A stretch of DNA of 64,000 nt from Cyanobacteria bacterium FACHB-63 (lineage in GTDB: Bacteria; Cyanobacteriota; Cyanobacteriia; Leptolyngbyales; Leptolyngbyaceae), in assembly GCA_014695255.1 (NCBI GenBank), contig JACJNX010000075.1, forward strand, positions 1 to 64,000, written 5' to 3'. The first letter of the stretch is position 1. Every line of letters starts with the position of its first letter. Shown piece after piece: positions 17,203-25,954 of the stretch. A program made the position numbers and the translations under genes. Below the pieces are notes generated by a model. That model saw only the letters and a program-made list of their open reading frames with translations. It did no database searches and had not been told where the DNA came from.

Positions 17203-18432
17203 TCAAGCAATCGGGCTAAAATCGGATGCTTGCCACAGAACTTTACCCTGTCGCACAGTGAGTAGCACATCCTCCGGTGTCACCCGCGTTACGATTGAGG
17301 CGGGAATGTGTTGACTGGAGCGCAAATGGGGTTGATGGAAATTGAGGGCAACAAAATCAGCGGGTAAGCCGGTTTCTAAATATCCGTAGGTATCCCCATC
17401 TAAAACTGCACGGATATTACTGGTCACCATTTTTAGGATCGTTTGGGGAGCGGGTTGTTTGGCATCTCCAAACTGACTTTTTGCTAGCTTGTAGGTGAAA
17501 TCTAACTCGGCAAACAAGTTCGGGCTGTTGAGTAAGCCATTATCGGTTCCCAAAAGTAGATTTGCCTGACTTTGCATGAGCGGAGCGACTGGTGGTAGCG
17601 GTAAGCCTAGATTGGCATTGGCGCGAGGGTTGAGCACAACGTTGACGCGGTTCTGCGAGAGCAGTTGAATGTCTTCCCGATTGGCAACAGTGGCATGGAT
17701 GACTAGATGGGGATGATAGAGTTCTAACGCCCGTTCTAGGTCTCCCCGTCCGGTAATTGCCAAGCTCACCTCCCGATAGCCCTCATTCTCTAAGCAATGA
17801 ATGGCACGTAGTTTATGGTGCCGAGATGTCACCTGGTAAATTTCTTTCCAAGCAGCATCAGTCAGGTCGTTCATTGTACTTTCCGAAAATCCATCAGCGA
17901 TCGCTAGCACCTCCGTCAGTTCAGCGATTGCCTCAGTCGAGAGGGTTGCCACATTTTGTTGCAACTCCGATTCGGTAAGCGGTAGCTGGTTAAACTGCCC
18001 TAAGATAATCGATCGTACCCCCGTTGCTTCGGATGCGCGTCGCAGCAGTTGCGCCCCGTATGCTCCCTGCTCTCGGAAATCAATATGCCCGATCGTTCCG
18101 GTACGCGCCATGTAGTGCAGATGGTTCGTTATCTGCGTGAGATGCTCAGCTTCCGGTTGTTGAGCGAGCTTGCGATATTTATAGCCATTGGGTCGAAAAA
18201 AACCTTCCTCTAAGGTTAACCCTGTTGCTCCATCTGGTGCACAAGCATCTCCCATGTGGGTGTGGCTGTTATACATTCCTGGCATGAGTACCACGTAACC
18301 CCTACTGATGGCTTGACAGGGTTCACCCAGGTCGATGGCAGCGATCGTGTCACCTTGCACTACAAAGCGGTGACAGTAGTGCGGTTCCAAATCGCGCCCA
18401 TGTAAGACAATACAGTTGGAAAATTCCAGCAT
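17203..18432 (-). CDS. Amidohydrolase-superfamily metal-dependent hydrolase
   Basis: This 409-residue TIM-barrel metal enzyme has metal ligands His57 and His59 (NSHTHMGD), His212 (AIHCLENEG), His246 (VIHAT) and Asp297 (LGTDNG), an arrangement like the cytosine deaminase, chlorohydrolase and guanine deaminase group. It probably removes an amino group or opens an amide in a purine- or pyrimidine-like or related compound, but the substrate is unknown. It is soluble. It points away from the flavin monooxygenase gene across 380 bases, so a catabolic partnership is possible but unproven. Confidence 0.85.
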   Translation of the reverse strand: MLEFSNCIVLHGRDLEPHYCHRFVVQGDTIAAIDLGEPCQAISRGYVVLMPGMYNSHTHMGDACAPDGATGLTLEEGFFRPNGYKYRKLAQQPEAEHLTQITNHLHYMARTGTIGHIDFREQGAYGAQLLRRASEATGVRSIILGQFNQLPLTESELQQNVATLSTEAIAELTEVLAIADGFSESTMNDLTDAAWKEIYQVTSRHHKLRAIHCLENEGYREVSLAITGRGDLERALELYHPHLVIHATVANREDIQLLSQNRVNVVLNPRANANLGLPLPPVAPLMQSQANLLLGTDNGLLNSPNLFAELDFTYKLAKSQFGDAKQPAPQTILKMVTSNIRAVLDGDTYGYLETGLPADFVALNFHQPHLRSSQHIPASIVTRVTPEDVLLTVRQGKVLWQASDFSPIA

Positions 18433-18813
18433 AACGATTGCTTGGGTGAAAAACGATGGCTTACCTCAGCGATTGCTGAGGCATGACCTTAATCAACAGG
18501 CTATACAGAATAGTTGTAACAATTATTCCAGGAATGAAAGAAAATCCGAAGAAGATTTTACCTAAAGTTGCGTCTCAATTCTTTTTCGTCTGCAATAGCC
18601 CAGACAATTTTGACAGGAAAGCTATCCATCGGATAGGGTGCAAATGGGTTAAAAAGCACCAGATAGCTATCCGATCGAGTGTTTCTTTCAAGTCTTGTCA
18701 CCCCTACAACAAGCTTTTGGTCATCTCGTTTGGCTGCGATCGCAAAAGTAGAAACCAAAACAGTGCTTTCAGTAAGATTGAGGGTTTTAAGAGTGCTCCG
18801 TTAAGGACGAAAG
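18433..18813. other. Intergenic region with a possible small minus-strand ORF
   Basis: This region separates the amidohydrolase and monooxygenase starts. A hairpin (CCTCAGC 18464-18470, GCTGAGG 18475-18481) lies near the amidohydrolase. On the minus strand a frame from TTG 18758 to 18558 (66 codons, containing FAIAAKRDDQKLVVGVTRLE and VKIVWAIADEKELRR) looks protein-like but has only a TTG start and no Shine-Dalgarno; it could be a gene remnant. A plus-strand frame across the same stretch looks spurious. Confidence 0.35.
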
Positions 18814-20151
18814 ATGAGTAGTACAAAGCAGTTAAAACTAGGCGCTTTTATGCGTCCTGTCAGCATTCATACAGCGGCTTGGCGTTATCCTGGCGCTATC
18901 CCAGATGCAAACTTCGATTTTCCAGCTTTGAAGCAATTCATTCAGAAACTAGAACAAGGTAAGTTTGATGCCTTTTTTATGGCAGATCATTTAGCTGTTC
19001 TCAATATGCCAATTAACGCCCTGAAGCGCAGTCATACTGTTACATCATTCGAGCCATTGACGCTACTTTCTGCTCTTGCTGCTGTGACTGAACATATCGG
19101 ATTAATTGCGACTGCTTCAACCACCTATGATCAGCCGTATCACATTGCTCGTCGCTTCGCTTCTCTCGACCATATCAGTGGGGGTCGTGCGGGCTGGAAT
19201 ATTGTGACAACCTATAATCCAGATGCAGCGCTTAACTTTGGACTGGAGCAAGAGATCGAACATGATGAACGCTACAGGCGTGCCCACGAATTCTACGAGG
19301 TAGTGATTGGGCTTTGGGATTCTTTCGCGGATGATGCTTTTATTCGCGATGTAGAAGCAGGAGTGTATGTCGATCCGGCAAAAATGCACATTCTTAACCA
19401 CAAAGGAAAGTATTTCTCAGTGCGAGGTCCTTTGAACATTGCTAGACCTGTTCAGGGGTATCCGGTGATTGTTCAGGCGGGAGCCTCTGAAGCAGGACGA
19501 CAATTGGCTGCTGAAACTGCCGAGGTTGTGTTTTCAGGAGTCAATACACTAGAAGCAGGAAAGGCATTGTTTGCAGATATCAAGCGTCGATCGCAGGCGA
19601 TCGGACGCAATCCCAATAGCATTAAAATTCTGCCCGGTGCGCTAGTAATTGTTGGTGAGACTATTGAGGCAGCACAGGCGAAGCAGGCACATCTTGATAG
19701 TCTGATTCATTACGATAGCGGCATTAGCAGCCTGAATCTTGCTCTAGGCTATGATGTGTCAAGTTTTGATCCAGATAGTCCATTACCGGAGATTCCAGCA
19801 TCAAATGGTAGTCATACCGGGCGCGATCGCATTGTTGCGCTTGCTCGACGTGAAAACTTAACCATTCGCCAGTTAGCACAACGGGCGGCTAGCTATGGTG
19901 GATTAATCTTTGTGGGAACACCTCAGACGATCGCGGATGAAATGGAGCAATGGCTCTTCGAGGAAGCCGCAGATGGTTTTAATATCATGTTTCCTTTCTT
20001 ACCTGAAGGATTGAATGATTTTGTGGATCAAGTGATTCCAGAACTTCAACGGCGTGGAATTTTTCGCAGAGAATACGAAGGTAAAACGCTCCGCGAAAAT
20101 CTGGGTTTAGCGCGTCCTGAGAATCGATTTTTTCAGCCTAAATCGGTGTGA
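18814..20151 (+). CDS. LLM-class flavin-dependent monooxygenase (NtaA/SnaA/DszA type)
   Basis: This 445-residue protein is of the bacterial-luciferase-like superfamily. KLGAFMRPVSIHTAAWRYPG at the N-terminus, FMADHLAVLN, HISGGRAGWNIVTTYNPDAA and VQAGASEAGRQLAA are motifs of the nitrilotriacetate, pristinamycin and dibenzothiophene-sulfone monooxygenase branch. These use reduced FMN from a separate reductase to split C-N or C-S bonds. No flavin reductase is visible beside it. It is soluble, with GGA upstream of the ATG. The substrate is unknown. Confidence 0.9.
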   Translation: MSSTKQLKLGAFMRPVSIHTAAWRYPGAIPDANFDFPALKQFIQKLEQGKFDAFFMADHLAVLNMPINALKRSHTVTSFEPLTLLSALAAVTEHIGLIATASTTYDQPYHIARRFASLDHISGGRAGWNIVTTYNPDAALNFGLEQEIEHDERYRRAHEFYEVVIGLWDSFADDAFIRDVEAGVYVDPAKMHILNHKGKYFSVRGPLNIARPVQGYPVIVQAGASEAGRQLAAETAEVVFSGVNTLEAGKALFADIKRRSQAIGRNPNSIKILPGALVIVGETIEAAQAKQAHLDSLIHYDSGISSLNLALGYDVSSFDPDSPLPEIPASNGSHTGRDRIVALARRENLTIRQLAQRAASYGGLIFVGTPQTIADEMEQWLFEEAADGFNIMFPFLPEGLNDFVDQVIPELQRRGIFRREYEGKTLRENLGLARPENRFFQPKSV

Positions 20152-20227
20152 GTTTAGCCAGCAATAGACTTGTTGATTTGGGAAGAGCGACTTATGCTGT
20201 GAAACAGTTGAAGCTGAGATTGATTGA

Positions 20228-21748
20228 ATGAACCAAACTCAAGAGCATCCTAAAGTTGTCGTGGTTGGAGCAGGATGGGCAGGCTTAGGTGCAGCTTACC
20301 ATCTTGCTCAACAAGGATATGCCGTTACATTGCTCGAAGCAGGGGGCTATCCGGGCGGATTGGTAGCAGGATGGAAAACCGCACAGGGACGATCGGTAGA
20401 AGCTGGAATTCATGGGTTTTGGTATCCCTACAGTAATATCTTTTCCTTGGTCAAGAAATTGGGCATATCGCCCTTTACCGATTGGACGCGCTCTTCTCAG
20501 TATTCTCCAGCAGGGCTAGAAGTCGAGTCGCCAATCTTTCAGCAAGAACCCCGCTTGCCTACACCGCTTGGGACATTCCTATACACACGATTTAAGCGAC
20601 TGCCATTGAGCGATCGACTGTCTGCGCTACCGTTACTTTATGCAGTGGTTGATTTTGACAATTCAGATGCAGCTTGGAAGCGGTATGATTCGGTGACTGC
20701 TCGCGAACTGTTTAAGCAGTTTGGAGTCTCTGCACGACTCTACAAAGAGTCCTTTGAGCCAATGTTACTGGTGGGATTGTTTGCACCGGGAGAACAATGT
20801 TCAGCCGCAGCAGCGTTAGGAATGCTGTATTACTTCATCTTGGCGCATCAACCGGATTTTGATGTGGTGTGGTGTCGCGGCACAGTGGGAGAGTATATCT
20901 TTCGTCCTTGGGTTGAGCAAATTGAGCGGGCAGGGGGACGGGTATTGACTCAGCGGCGTGTGAGTGATGTCATGGTTCAAACTTCGGAGGGAGTTCCCGC
21001 AGTAAGTGGGGTTGTGTGCGGTGAGGAAGTCTTTGAAGCAGATGCCGTGATTTTTGCGGTCGGTGTGACGGGAATGCAGAAGATTGTCAGTAGCAGTTCG
21101 ACGCTGCGCCAGTTGCCTGAATTCTGTAGTTTGATGAATTTGAACGCGATCAATGCAATGGCGACGCGGTTGTGGTTCGATCGTAAAGTTCCCGTTCCGT
21201 TGCCGTCGAATGCTTGCTTTGGGTTTGATGCCACAACAGGTTGGACGTTCTTTGATCTCAATGCCCTACATGATGAATGGAAGAACGAACCTGGCAGCGT
21301 GATTGAGGCAGATTTTTATCATGCGAATCAATTGCTACCGTTAGATGATGCACAGGTTATTGCCAAAGTTCAGCGCGACCTTGCAGTTTGTGTGCCTGAA
21401 TTTCGGAATGCTAAAGTGATTGACAGCAGTGTGGTGCGATTGCCAAGAGCCGTGACGCACTTCTCTCCCGGAAGCTATCAGTCGATGCTTTCTGGAACAA
21501 CGAGCATTGGTAATCTCTTTATGAGTGGGGATTGGATTATTACTCGTCATGGTTCTTGGTCGCAGGAAAAGGCTTATGTGACTGGACTTGAAGCGGCTAA
21601 CCAAGTGATTAATCAATTTGGTGTGGGTAAGTCTGCTGAAATTATTCCGGTTGAGTCGGATGAGCCACATATTGCGGCGCTTCGTAGCGCTAACCGCACC
21701 TTGAGAGATTTAGCAAGTAGCTTTGTACCGCCGCTTTGGTTGCCTTAA
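20228..21748 (+). CDS. FAD-dependent oxidoreductase, carotenoid-desaturase-like
   Basis: This 506-residue flavoprotein has an N-terminal dinucleotide-binding motif VVVGAGWAGLGAAYHL followed by LLEAGGYPGGLVAGW, and a C-terminal FAD contact FMSGDWIITRHGSWSQEKAY. The layout is that of the phytoene/zeta-carotene desaturase and amine oxidase superfamily, closest to cyanobacterial proteins annotated as carotene desaturase-like or FAD oxidoreductase. The substrate could be a carotenoid or another isoprenoid. It follows the monooxygenase gene on the same strand after 76 bases, so joint transcription is possible. Confidence 0.87.
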   Translation: MNQTQEHPKVVVVGAGWAGLGAAYHLAQQGYAVTLLEAGGYPGGLVAGWKTAQGRSVEAGIHGFWYPYSNIFSLVKKLGISPFTDWTRSSQYSPAGLEVESPIFQQEPRLPTPLGTFLYTRFKRLPLSDRLSALPLLYAVVDFDNSDAAWKRYDSVTARELFKQFGVSARLYKESFEPMLLVGLFAPGEQCSAAAALGMLYYFILAHQPDFDVVWCRGTVGEYIFRPWVEQIERAGGRVLTQRRVSDVMVQTSEGVPAVSGVVCGEEVFEADAVIFAVGVTGMQKIVSSSSTLRQLPEFCSLMNLNAINAMATRLWFDRKVPVPLPSNACFGFDATTGWTFFDLNALHDEWKNEPGSVIEADFYHANQLLPLDDAQVIAKVQRDLAVCVPEFRNAKVIDSSVVRLPRAVTHFSPGSYQSMLSGTTSIGNLFMSGDWIITRHGSWSQEKAYVTGLEAANQVINQFGVGKSAEIIPVESDEPHIAALRSANRTLRDLASSFVPPLWLP

Positions 21749-21795
21749 GTGTAATGCCAGTCTTGCTTGATTAGAGAGTGGTAGGTGTAGATAAC

Positions 21796-21873
21796 TTAAA
21801 GCCTCTCGCTTCGTTCACTCCCGCCCCGGAGTAGAATTCGGGGTGAGTGAGTAACGCAGTGAGAAGGCTTTAA
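21796..21873. repeat. Structured inverted repeat between convergent genes (copy 1)
   Basis: Nested hairpin: outer arms TTAAAGCC (21796-21803) and GGCTTTAA (21866-21873), inner CACTC/GAGTG and CCCCG (21824-21828)/CGGGG (21839-21843). It lies between two convergent genes. On the minus strand it has the same order of parts as the element at 38904-39004: C-rich stem, GGGGCG, then a GAG-rich stretch and GCTTT. Confidence 0.7.
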
Positions 21874-21881
21874 AACACACC

Positions 21882-22313
21882 TTAAGAATTCAGGCGACGA
21901 GAGCGAAAATTACCTTTGATCTCACGATTGAAGAATCGGCCAGGGGAATCTGTGTCTTGAAGTTCGTGCCAGGTTTCGACATCAACCCCTTCGTATTGGT
22001 ACACTGCTCCATTCTTGAACTGAACTTGCAAAAGATGTTGATGTGGATCATATCCAACTGCATTTGCCATTGTGGATTGCACAGGTAACATTGGTAAGGC
22101 TGGATTCACGCCCGGAAGTTGATTGAAATCAGCAGCAGGGACTACATCTGAAGATACGATCGCATCCAGCAACCGCAATCCTTCATAAGCCGCTAACGGT
22201 GCAGGAACTTCAACAAACTCCAGATTATTCCCACGATCAATCACCAGTCCCAAGCATTCATCATCATGGCTAATCGCTACAACGCTTCTTAGATCGACTT
22301 TAGAAAGCTTCAT
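21882..22313 (-). CDS. KTSC-domain protein
   Basis: This is a 143-residue soluble protein. The C-terminal 65 residues (VQSTMANAVGYDPHQHLL, then VQFKNGAVYQYEGV, and GRFFNREIKGNF near the end) match the KTSC domain, a small fold of unknown function found in bacteria and phages. The N-terminal half (about 1-75) is unassigned. It is the last gene of a tight minus-strand operon, 11 bases after the coiled-coil gene, so it probably works with the two coiled-coil proteins. Confidence 0.85.
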   Translation of the reverse strand: MKLSKVDLRSVVAISHDDECLGLVIDRGNNLEFVEVPAPLAAYEGLRLLDAIVSSDVVPAADFNQLPGVNPALPMLPVQSTMANAVGYDPHQHLLQVQFKNGAVYQYEGVDVETWHELQDTDSPGRFFNREIKGNFRSRRLNS

Positions 22314-22324
22314 GCACTATCCCT

Positions 22325-23410
22325 TTATTTCACTTTGTTTTGATTCCTGGCTTGTTCTAGTGCGATTTCCTTAACAGCATTAAAGGAACTCACACTGGCT
22401 GAGCCTTCGATCGCTTTCACGGCTAAGTCTTGTACTTGCTTCAGCGCTCCATCTAGCTGATTTGAGAGTGTCTGAATCCGGTTTTCCTGAGCTTGGATTG
22501 TTTCCAGTAGAGATTGAATCTGCAACTCATAGGTACGTTTTTGCCCTTCAATCTCTTTTGCCATCAAATCAGCTTTGACTCTTGCTTGCTGGTTTGCAAT
22601 GCCTTTGCCTTCTTCTTTGGCACGTTTAACCGCAGCTTCAAGCTCTTTGGGGATGGCTTCGACTTTGGCTTTTAACTCCGCATACTGAGACTCACGATCG
22701 CGAACTGTTTTTTCTCGTTCTGCCCACTGTTTTTGCTGCGTCTGCTGCAACTCTTCCAATTCACGGTACAAGCGAGTTTTTTCCTGCTCATACTGATCAT
22801 TTGAGAGCTTGCGCTCTAAGTTCAGTGTGTAGGTGTACTCTTCTCCATCTCGTCGCTGAGTTTTGGTGAGAATTTCATTGCGTTCCTTGACGCTGCGACG
22901 ATGCTCCTCTTGTTCTTTTGCCCAGGCTTTTCTAGCTTGAGTGATCTCCTGGTTGAGTGTTTCTTGTCGTTGTCGCCGTTCTTCGCTGAATGTTTTGGAA
23001 CTGTCTTCGTACTGTTGGATCAGTGCTTCTACAGTGCAATCTTCTGCCTGTAGATTGTGCAATGTCTCTAGCTGTTGAGCTTCTTCTACAACTGCCTGCT
23101 GTAGCTCTTGCAGCTTCAGCACTTCCAAAGTTAGCTTCTCAGATAGATCACTGACTGCGCCGCCAAAACCAAGTTGTAGCTGATTCAGTCCGGTGATGAT
23201 GGTTTCCATCTTTTGTTGAGGCGCGATCGTGGGCGCGATCGTAGGTTCTGGGGGTGCTTTACCGTTCGTTTTACCATTCGATGCAGGTTCAACAGGTTTC
23301 GCCAGCAGTTGCTCTTCTAACGCTTTCTTCTGTTTGAGTAGTTCATCAAATGCAGACAGAATTTCAACCTTGGTGTTTTTTTCAGTGAGACGTTTAGTTA
23401 CCATTGCCAA
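22325..23410 (-). CDS. Long coiled-coil protein, paralogue B
   Basis: This is a 361-residue cytoplasmic protein. A short N-terminal helix (VEILSAFDELLKQKKALEEQ) and a Pro-rich linker (about 40-65) precede a conserved GLNQLQLGFGGAVSDL segment and then continuous Glu/Gln/Lys/Arg-rich coiled coil to about 335. It is homologous over its whole length to the gene just upstream (shared GLxxLQLxFG, ELExAVKxAxEEG, YELQIxSL). No enzyme motif, signal peptide or membrane helix is seen. Function is unknown; a filament, scaffold or oligomeric ring is possible. Confidence 0.85.
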   Translation of the reverse strand: MAMVTKRLTEKNTKVEILSAFDELLKQKKALEEQLLAKPVEPASNGKTNGKAPPEPTIAPTIAPQQKMETIITGLNQLQLGFGGAVSDLSEKLTLEVLKLQELQQAVVEEAQQLETLHNLQAEDCTVEALIQQYEDSSKTFSEERRQRQETLNQEITQARKAWAKEQEEHRRSVKERNEILTKTQRRDGEEYTYTLNLERKLSNDQYEQEKTRLYRELEELQQTQQKQWAEREKTVRDRESQYAELKAKVEAIPKELEAAVKRAKEEGKGIANQQARVKADLMAKEIEGQKRTYELQIQSLLETIQAQENRIQTLSNQLDGALKQVQDLAVKAIEGSASVSSFNAVKEIALEQARNQNKVK

Positions 23411-23447
23411 TTCTCAAGAATTACAGTAAACAGTTCAGATGGTGCAA

Positions 23448-24446
23448 CTATTCGCTTCTAGTAGCGAGACGGTTAGACGAACTATCAAAGGCTCGCATTG
23501 CAAGTTCTTGAGCTTGACGCAGCGCTGTTTGCAGTTGAGTAGAAATCTCGCTGATTTGCTCGGTCTGTTTCTGAATCTTGGTTTCTAGAGATCGGATCTG
23601 CAATTCATAGCCTTGCTGGGTGGATTCCCATTCTTTCTCCAGCAGATCTGCCTTGATTTTGGCATCCTGATGAGCATCGCGAATTCCTTCTTCCCGTGCT
23701 TTTTTGACCGCTTCTTCCAGTTCGCCTGGGAAAGCCGTGACCTTTTGCTGATACTCCTCATATAGTCTCTGATTGGCTGCCAGAACTCGTTCCCGCTCCG
23801 TCCAGTCTTTTTCCTTGGCTTCGATCGTTTCCCTAATTTCCCACTCGATTTGCCGTTTCGTTTCTTCATACTCATCGGTTGCAATGCGGCGCGATCGCGC
23901 ACTGTCGTACTGGTAATCTTCTTCTTGACGCTGCCGTTGCTGATTGAGAAGTTCGCTGCTTTCGTTGGTCTGAGCGTCAAACTCTTCTTGCTCTTGCTGC
24001 CAGGTTTTGCGAGTTTCGGTGATGTCGCGATCGAGGGTTTCACGATCGCGCGTGGCTTGTTGTTCAAGTTGGCGCAGGGTTTCTTGATGCTCTTGGGTGA
24101 TCAAGTAGAGGGCATCAGCAACGATGCGGGTCTGCTGAAGGTCTTTGAGGTGCTTACTTTCAACCGCAAGCGATCGCTTAAGGTCATCGAGCTTCTTGGT
24201 TTCAGTCGTTAGGCGATTGGCAAGAGCGGCGATCGTCGTACCAAAGTCCAATTGCAAATCAGCCAGTCCGCGCACAATTCCATCTGCTGTGTATTGCGAC
24301 ACTGCTTCCAGCACTGTTCGGTCTTGCTCTTTGGCGGCTTCTTCGCTGCGGGTGGCAACTCTCGAAGACAGCGATCGCTGCTCGGTAAGGATGGTTTGAA
24401 AGGCATCGAGAATTCTGGTTTTGCTATCGTTTGCAACTTGTGTCAT
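23448..24446 (-). CDS. Long coiled-coil protein, paralogue A
   Basis: This 332-residue coiled-coil protein is the first gene of the minus-strand operon. The frame is open back to 24539, but ATG 24446 (MTQVANDSKTRILDAF) aligns with the paralogue's N-terminus, so I start there. Conserved segments are GLADLQLDFGTTIAAL, GELEEAVKKAREEG and YELQIRSLETKIQKQ. The N-terminal Pro-rich linker of paralogue B is missing. It is divergent from the XRE regulator across about 190 bases. Function is unknown. Confidence 0.83.
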   Translation of the reverse strand: MTQVANDSKTRILDAFQTILTEQRSLSSRVATRSEEAAKEQDRTVLEAVSQYTADGIVRGLADLQLDFGTTIAALANRLTTETKKLDDLKRSLAVESKHLKDLQQTRIVADALYLITQEHQETLRQLEQQATRDRETLDRDITETRKTWQQEQEEFDAQTNESSELLNQQRQRQEEDYQYDSARSRRIATDEYEETKRQIEWEIRETIEAKEKDWTERERVLAANQRLYEEYQQKVTAFPGELEEAVKKAREEGIRDAHQDAKIKADLLEKEWESTQQGYELQIRSLETKIQKQTEQISEISTQLQTALRQAQELAMRAFDSSSNRLATRSE

Positions 24447-24603
24447 GACGGAAGTGGGAAAAGAGTGAACTGCTGCTGCTCGGAAGCAGGACTGCTGCAC
24501 GATCGAGGGCAGTGCTGCTATAGTAGGAGTAGAATGCAAACTGTGGTTTGCAATTCATGTGTACTACTTTATCACTTTTCTTCCGCTTATGCAATACTCA
24601 GCG

Positions 24604-24614
24604 ACAAAATTTGT
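24604..24614. promoter_or_regulatory. Palindrome before the XRE gene, candidate operator
   Basis: ACAAA-A-TTTGT is a perfect 11-base palindrome 23 bases before the XRE start, inside the divergent promoter region. GACAA at 24603 and TTGTC at 24624-24628 form a wider inverted pair. It is a plausible binding site for the adjacent HTH protein. Confidence 0.35.
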
Positions 24615-24637
24615 AAACTGTAGTTGTCAAAACGAGA

Positions 24638-25009
24638 ATGGATGAATTTGCAAAACGAGTCCGCGATCGACGGATTCAAGAAGGGTTAAGCCAGCAGGAA
24701 TTAGCTGATCAGATTGGAATTTCCCGCAATTACCTGTCTCAAATTGAGCGAGGGCAGGCAACGAATCTCTCTTGGCAGGTGCGGGAGCGCTTGTCTGCGG
24801 TGTTAGGGCTAAAGGCGGAACCTGCACCCAGTTCTGCATTAGAGACAGTCGATCTGCCTCCGAGTTTGGTAGAGTTCGCTCAAAACGCCAATCTGCCGCC
24901 CGATGATGTGTTGATGCTGTCGCGATTAAAGTATCGAGGACAGCAGCCGACCTCGCCGGAGAAATGGGAGCTACTGTATAACGTCATTAAGATGACCGTG
25001 GGAAAATAG
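24638..25009 (+). CDS. XRE-family HTH regulator
   Basis: This is a 123-residue protein. An N-terminal Cro/CI-type helix-turn-helix (LSQQELADQIGISRNYLSQI, about 18-37) is followed by a linker and a C-terminal helical part (about 75-123, PPDDVLMLSRLKYRGQQP). It is followed 51 bases later by an IrrE-like gene, the common regulator/peptidase pair in which the peptidase cleaves or controls the repressor. It probably regulates its own and the divergent coiled-coil operon (inference). Confidence 0.9.
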   Translation: MDEFAKRVRDRRIQEGLSQQELADQIGISRNYLSQIERGQATNLSWQVRERLSAVLGLKAEPAPSSALETVDLPPSLVEFAQNANLPPDDVLMLSRLKYRGQQPTSPEKWELLYNVIKMTVGK

Positions 25010-25060
25010 AAAGCCCACCGTTCATTGAATGAATTGCTAATCGATTAACCCATCTTCGGG

Positions 25061-25954
25061 ATGGGGCACTCTAGCGCGAAAAATGCGAGGAATCCTGTGA
25101 GTTTGCCACAGACTTATCGACACCCCGGACGAGCCTTCCTGTCTCAATATGGAAGGCTGCAATCTGAAGAGGATATCTTTCGCTATGTCAACTTCTTGCG
25201 CCACGAATCCGGGCTGGGTGACGAACCTCCGATCGCGCTTACTCACATTTATCAGCACTTTGGAATGCCTGAACCGCTACGCGCTCCACTCGATGAGCAA
25301 CAAGGCATTTTAGTAGACAGCAACACTGGGATTATTTTGATCAAGGAAGATGACCCGATCGTGCGGCAGCGTTTCACCGAGGGACACGAACTGATGGAAT
25401 TGCTGTTTGATGCTCAACAAGAAGCCAGAATGGAGAGTCCTTTGCCAAGTTGGAGTGAGCAGCGTAAAGAGCGACTCTGTGATCAAGGAGCCGCCGATTT
25501 GTTGATGCCACAATCTTCATTTGTGCCAAAGCTGCATCAATTAGGCATTTCCTTGAAAACGGGACGATCGCTTGCAACGGTCTATCAAACTTCACTGCTG
25601 GCGACGCTTGTGCGAATGTTGCAATACGGAGTCGGGGATCACGCGCTAGTCCTGTGGCATTGTGTACTTAAACCTTCTGAGATGAAACAAAGTCCCCCAA
25701 TCAAAGCTCAGAGAAAACTTCGAGTCTGCTGGAAAATTCAGACACAGGACTGGACAGGCGGTTTTATTCCCAAAGATAAATCGATTCCTCACGATTCATT
25801 AATCTCGCAAGCTTATGTCAGCGGTCAATCTTACTCTGGAGCAGAAACGATTAATTTGGGTTGGACATCAATCCGATGCAACATAGAAGCTATGCCAATT
25901 CGGTTGGGTGATCGTATTAGTGTTCTGTCTCTCTTGCACCCTACAGATGGATGA
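25061..25954 (+). CDS. ImmA/IrrE-like protein with altered zinc motif
   Basis: This is a 297-residue soluble protein. FTEGHELMELLF is at the position of the HExxH helix, but the second His is replaced by Glu (HELME). ERLCDQGAADLLMP corresponds to the IrrE motif ETLCNxGAAxLLMP that gives the third metal ligand. The C-terminal 100 residues are a beta-rich domain of unknown role. IrrE-type peptidases cleave partner repressors; this variant may bind metal differently or be inactive. It follows the XRE gene and overlaps the ribokinase start by 4 bases (ATGA). Confidence 0.82.
   Translation: MGHSSAKNARNPVSLPQTYRHPGRAFLSQYGRLQSEEDIFRYVNFLRHESGLGDEPPIALTHIYQHFGMPEPLRAPLDEQQGILVDSNTGIILIKEDDPIVRQRFTEGHELMELLFDAQQEARMESPLPSWSEQRKERLCDQGAADLLMPQSSFVPKLHQLGISLKTGRSLATVYQTSLLATLVRMLQYGVGDHALVLWHCVLKPSEMKQSPPIKAQRKLRVCWKIQTQDWTGGFIPKDKSIPHDSLISQAYVSGQSYSGAETINLGWTSIRCNIEAMPIRLGDRISVLSLLHPTDG

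Noticed and set aside
18483-18821. 112-codon plus-strand frame before the LLM gene
   Set aside because: Composition is not protein-like, with many Lys/Ser/Phe runs, and it overlaps the LLM start.
23585-24067. 160-codon frame inside the coiled-coil gene
   Set aside because: It is an alternate-frame shadow on the same strand as a well-supported coiled-coil gene.
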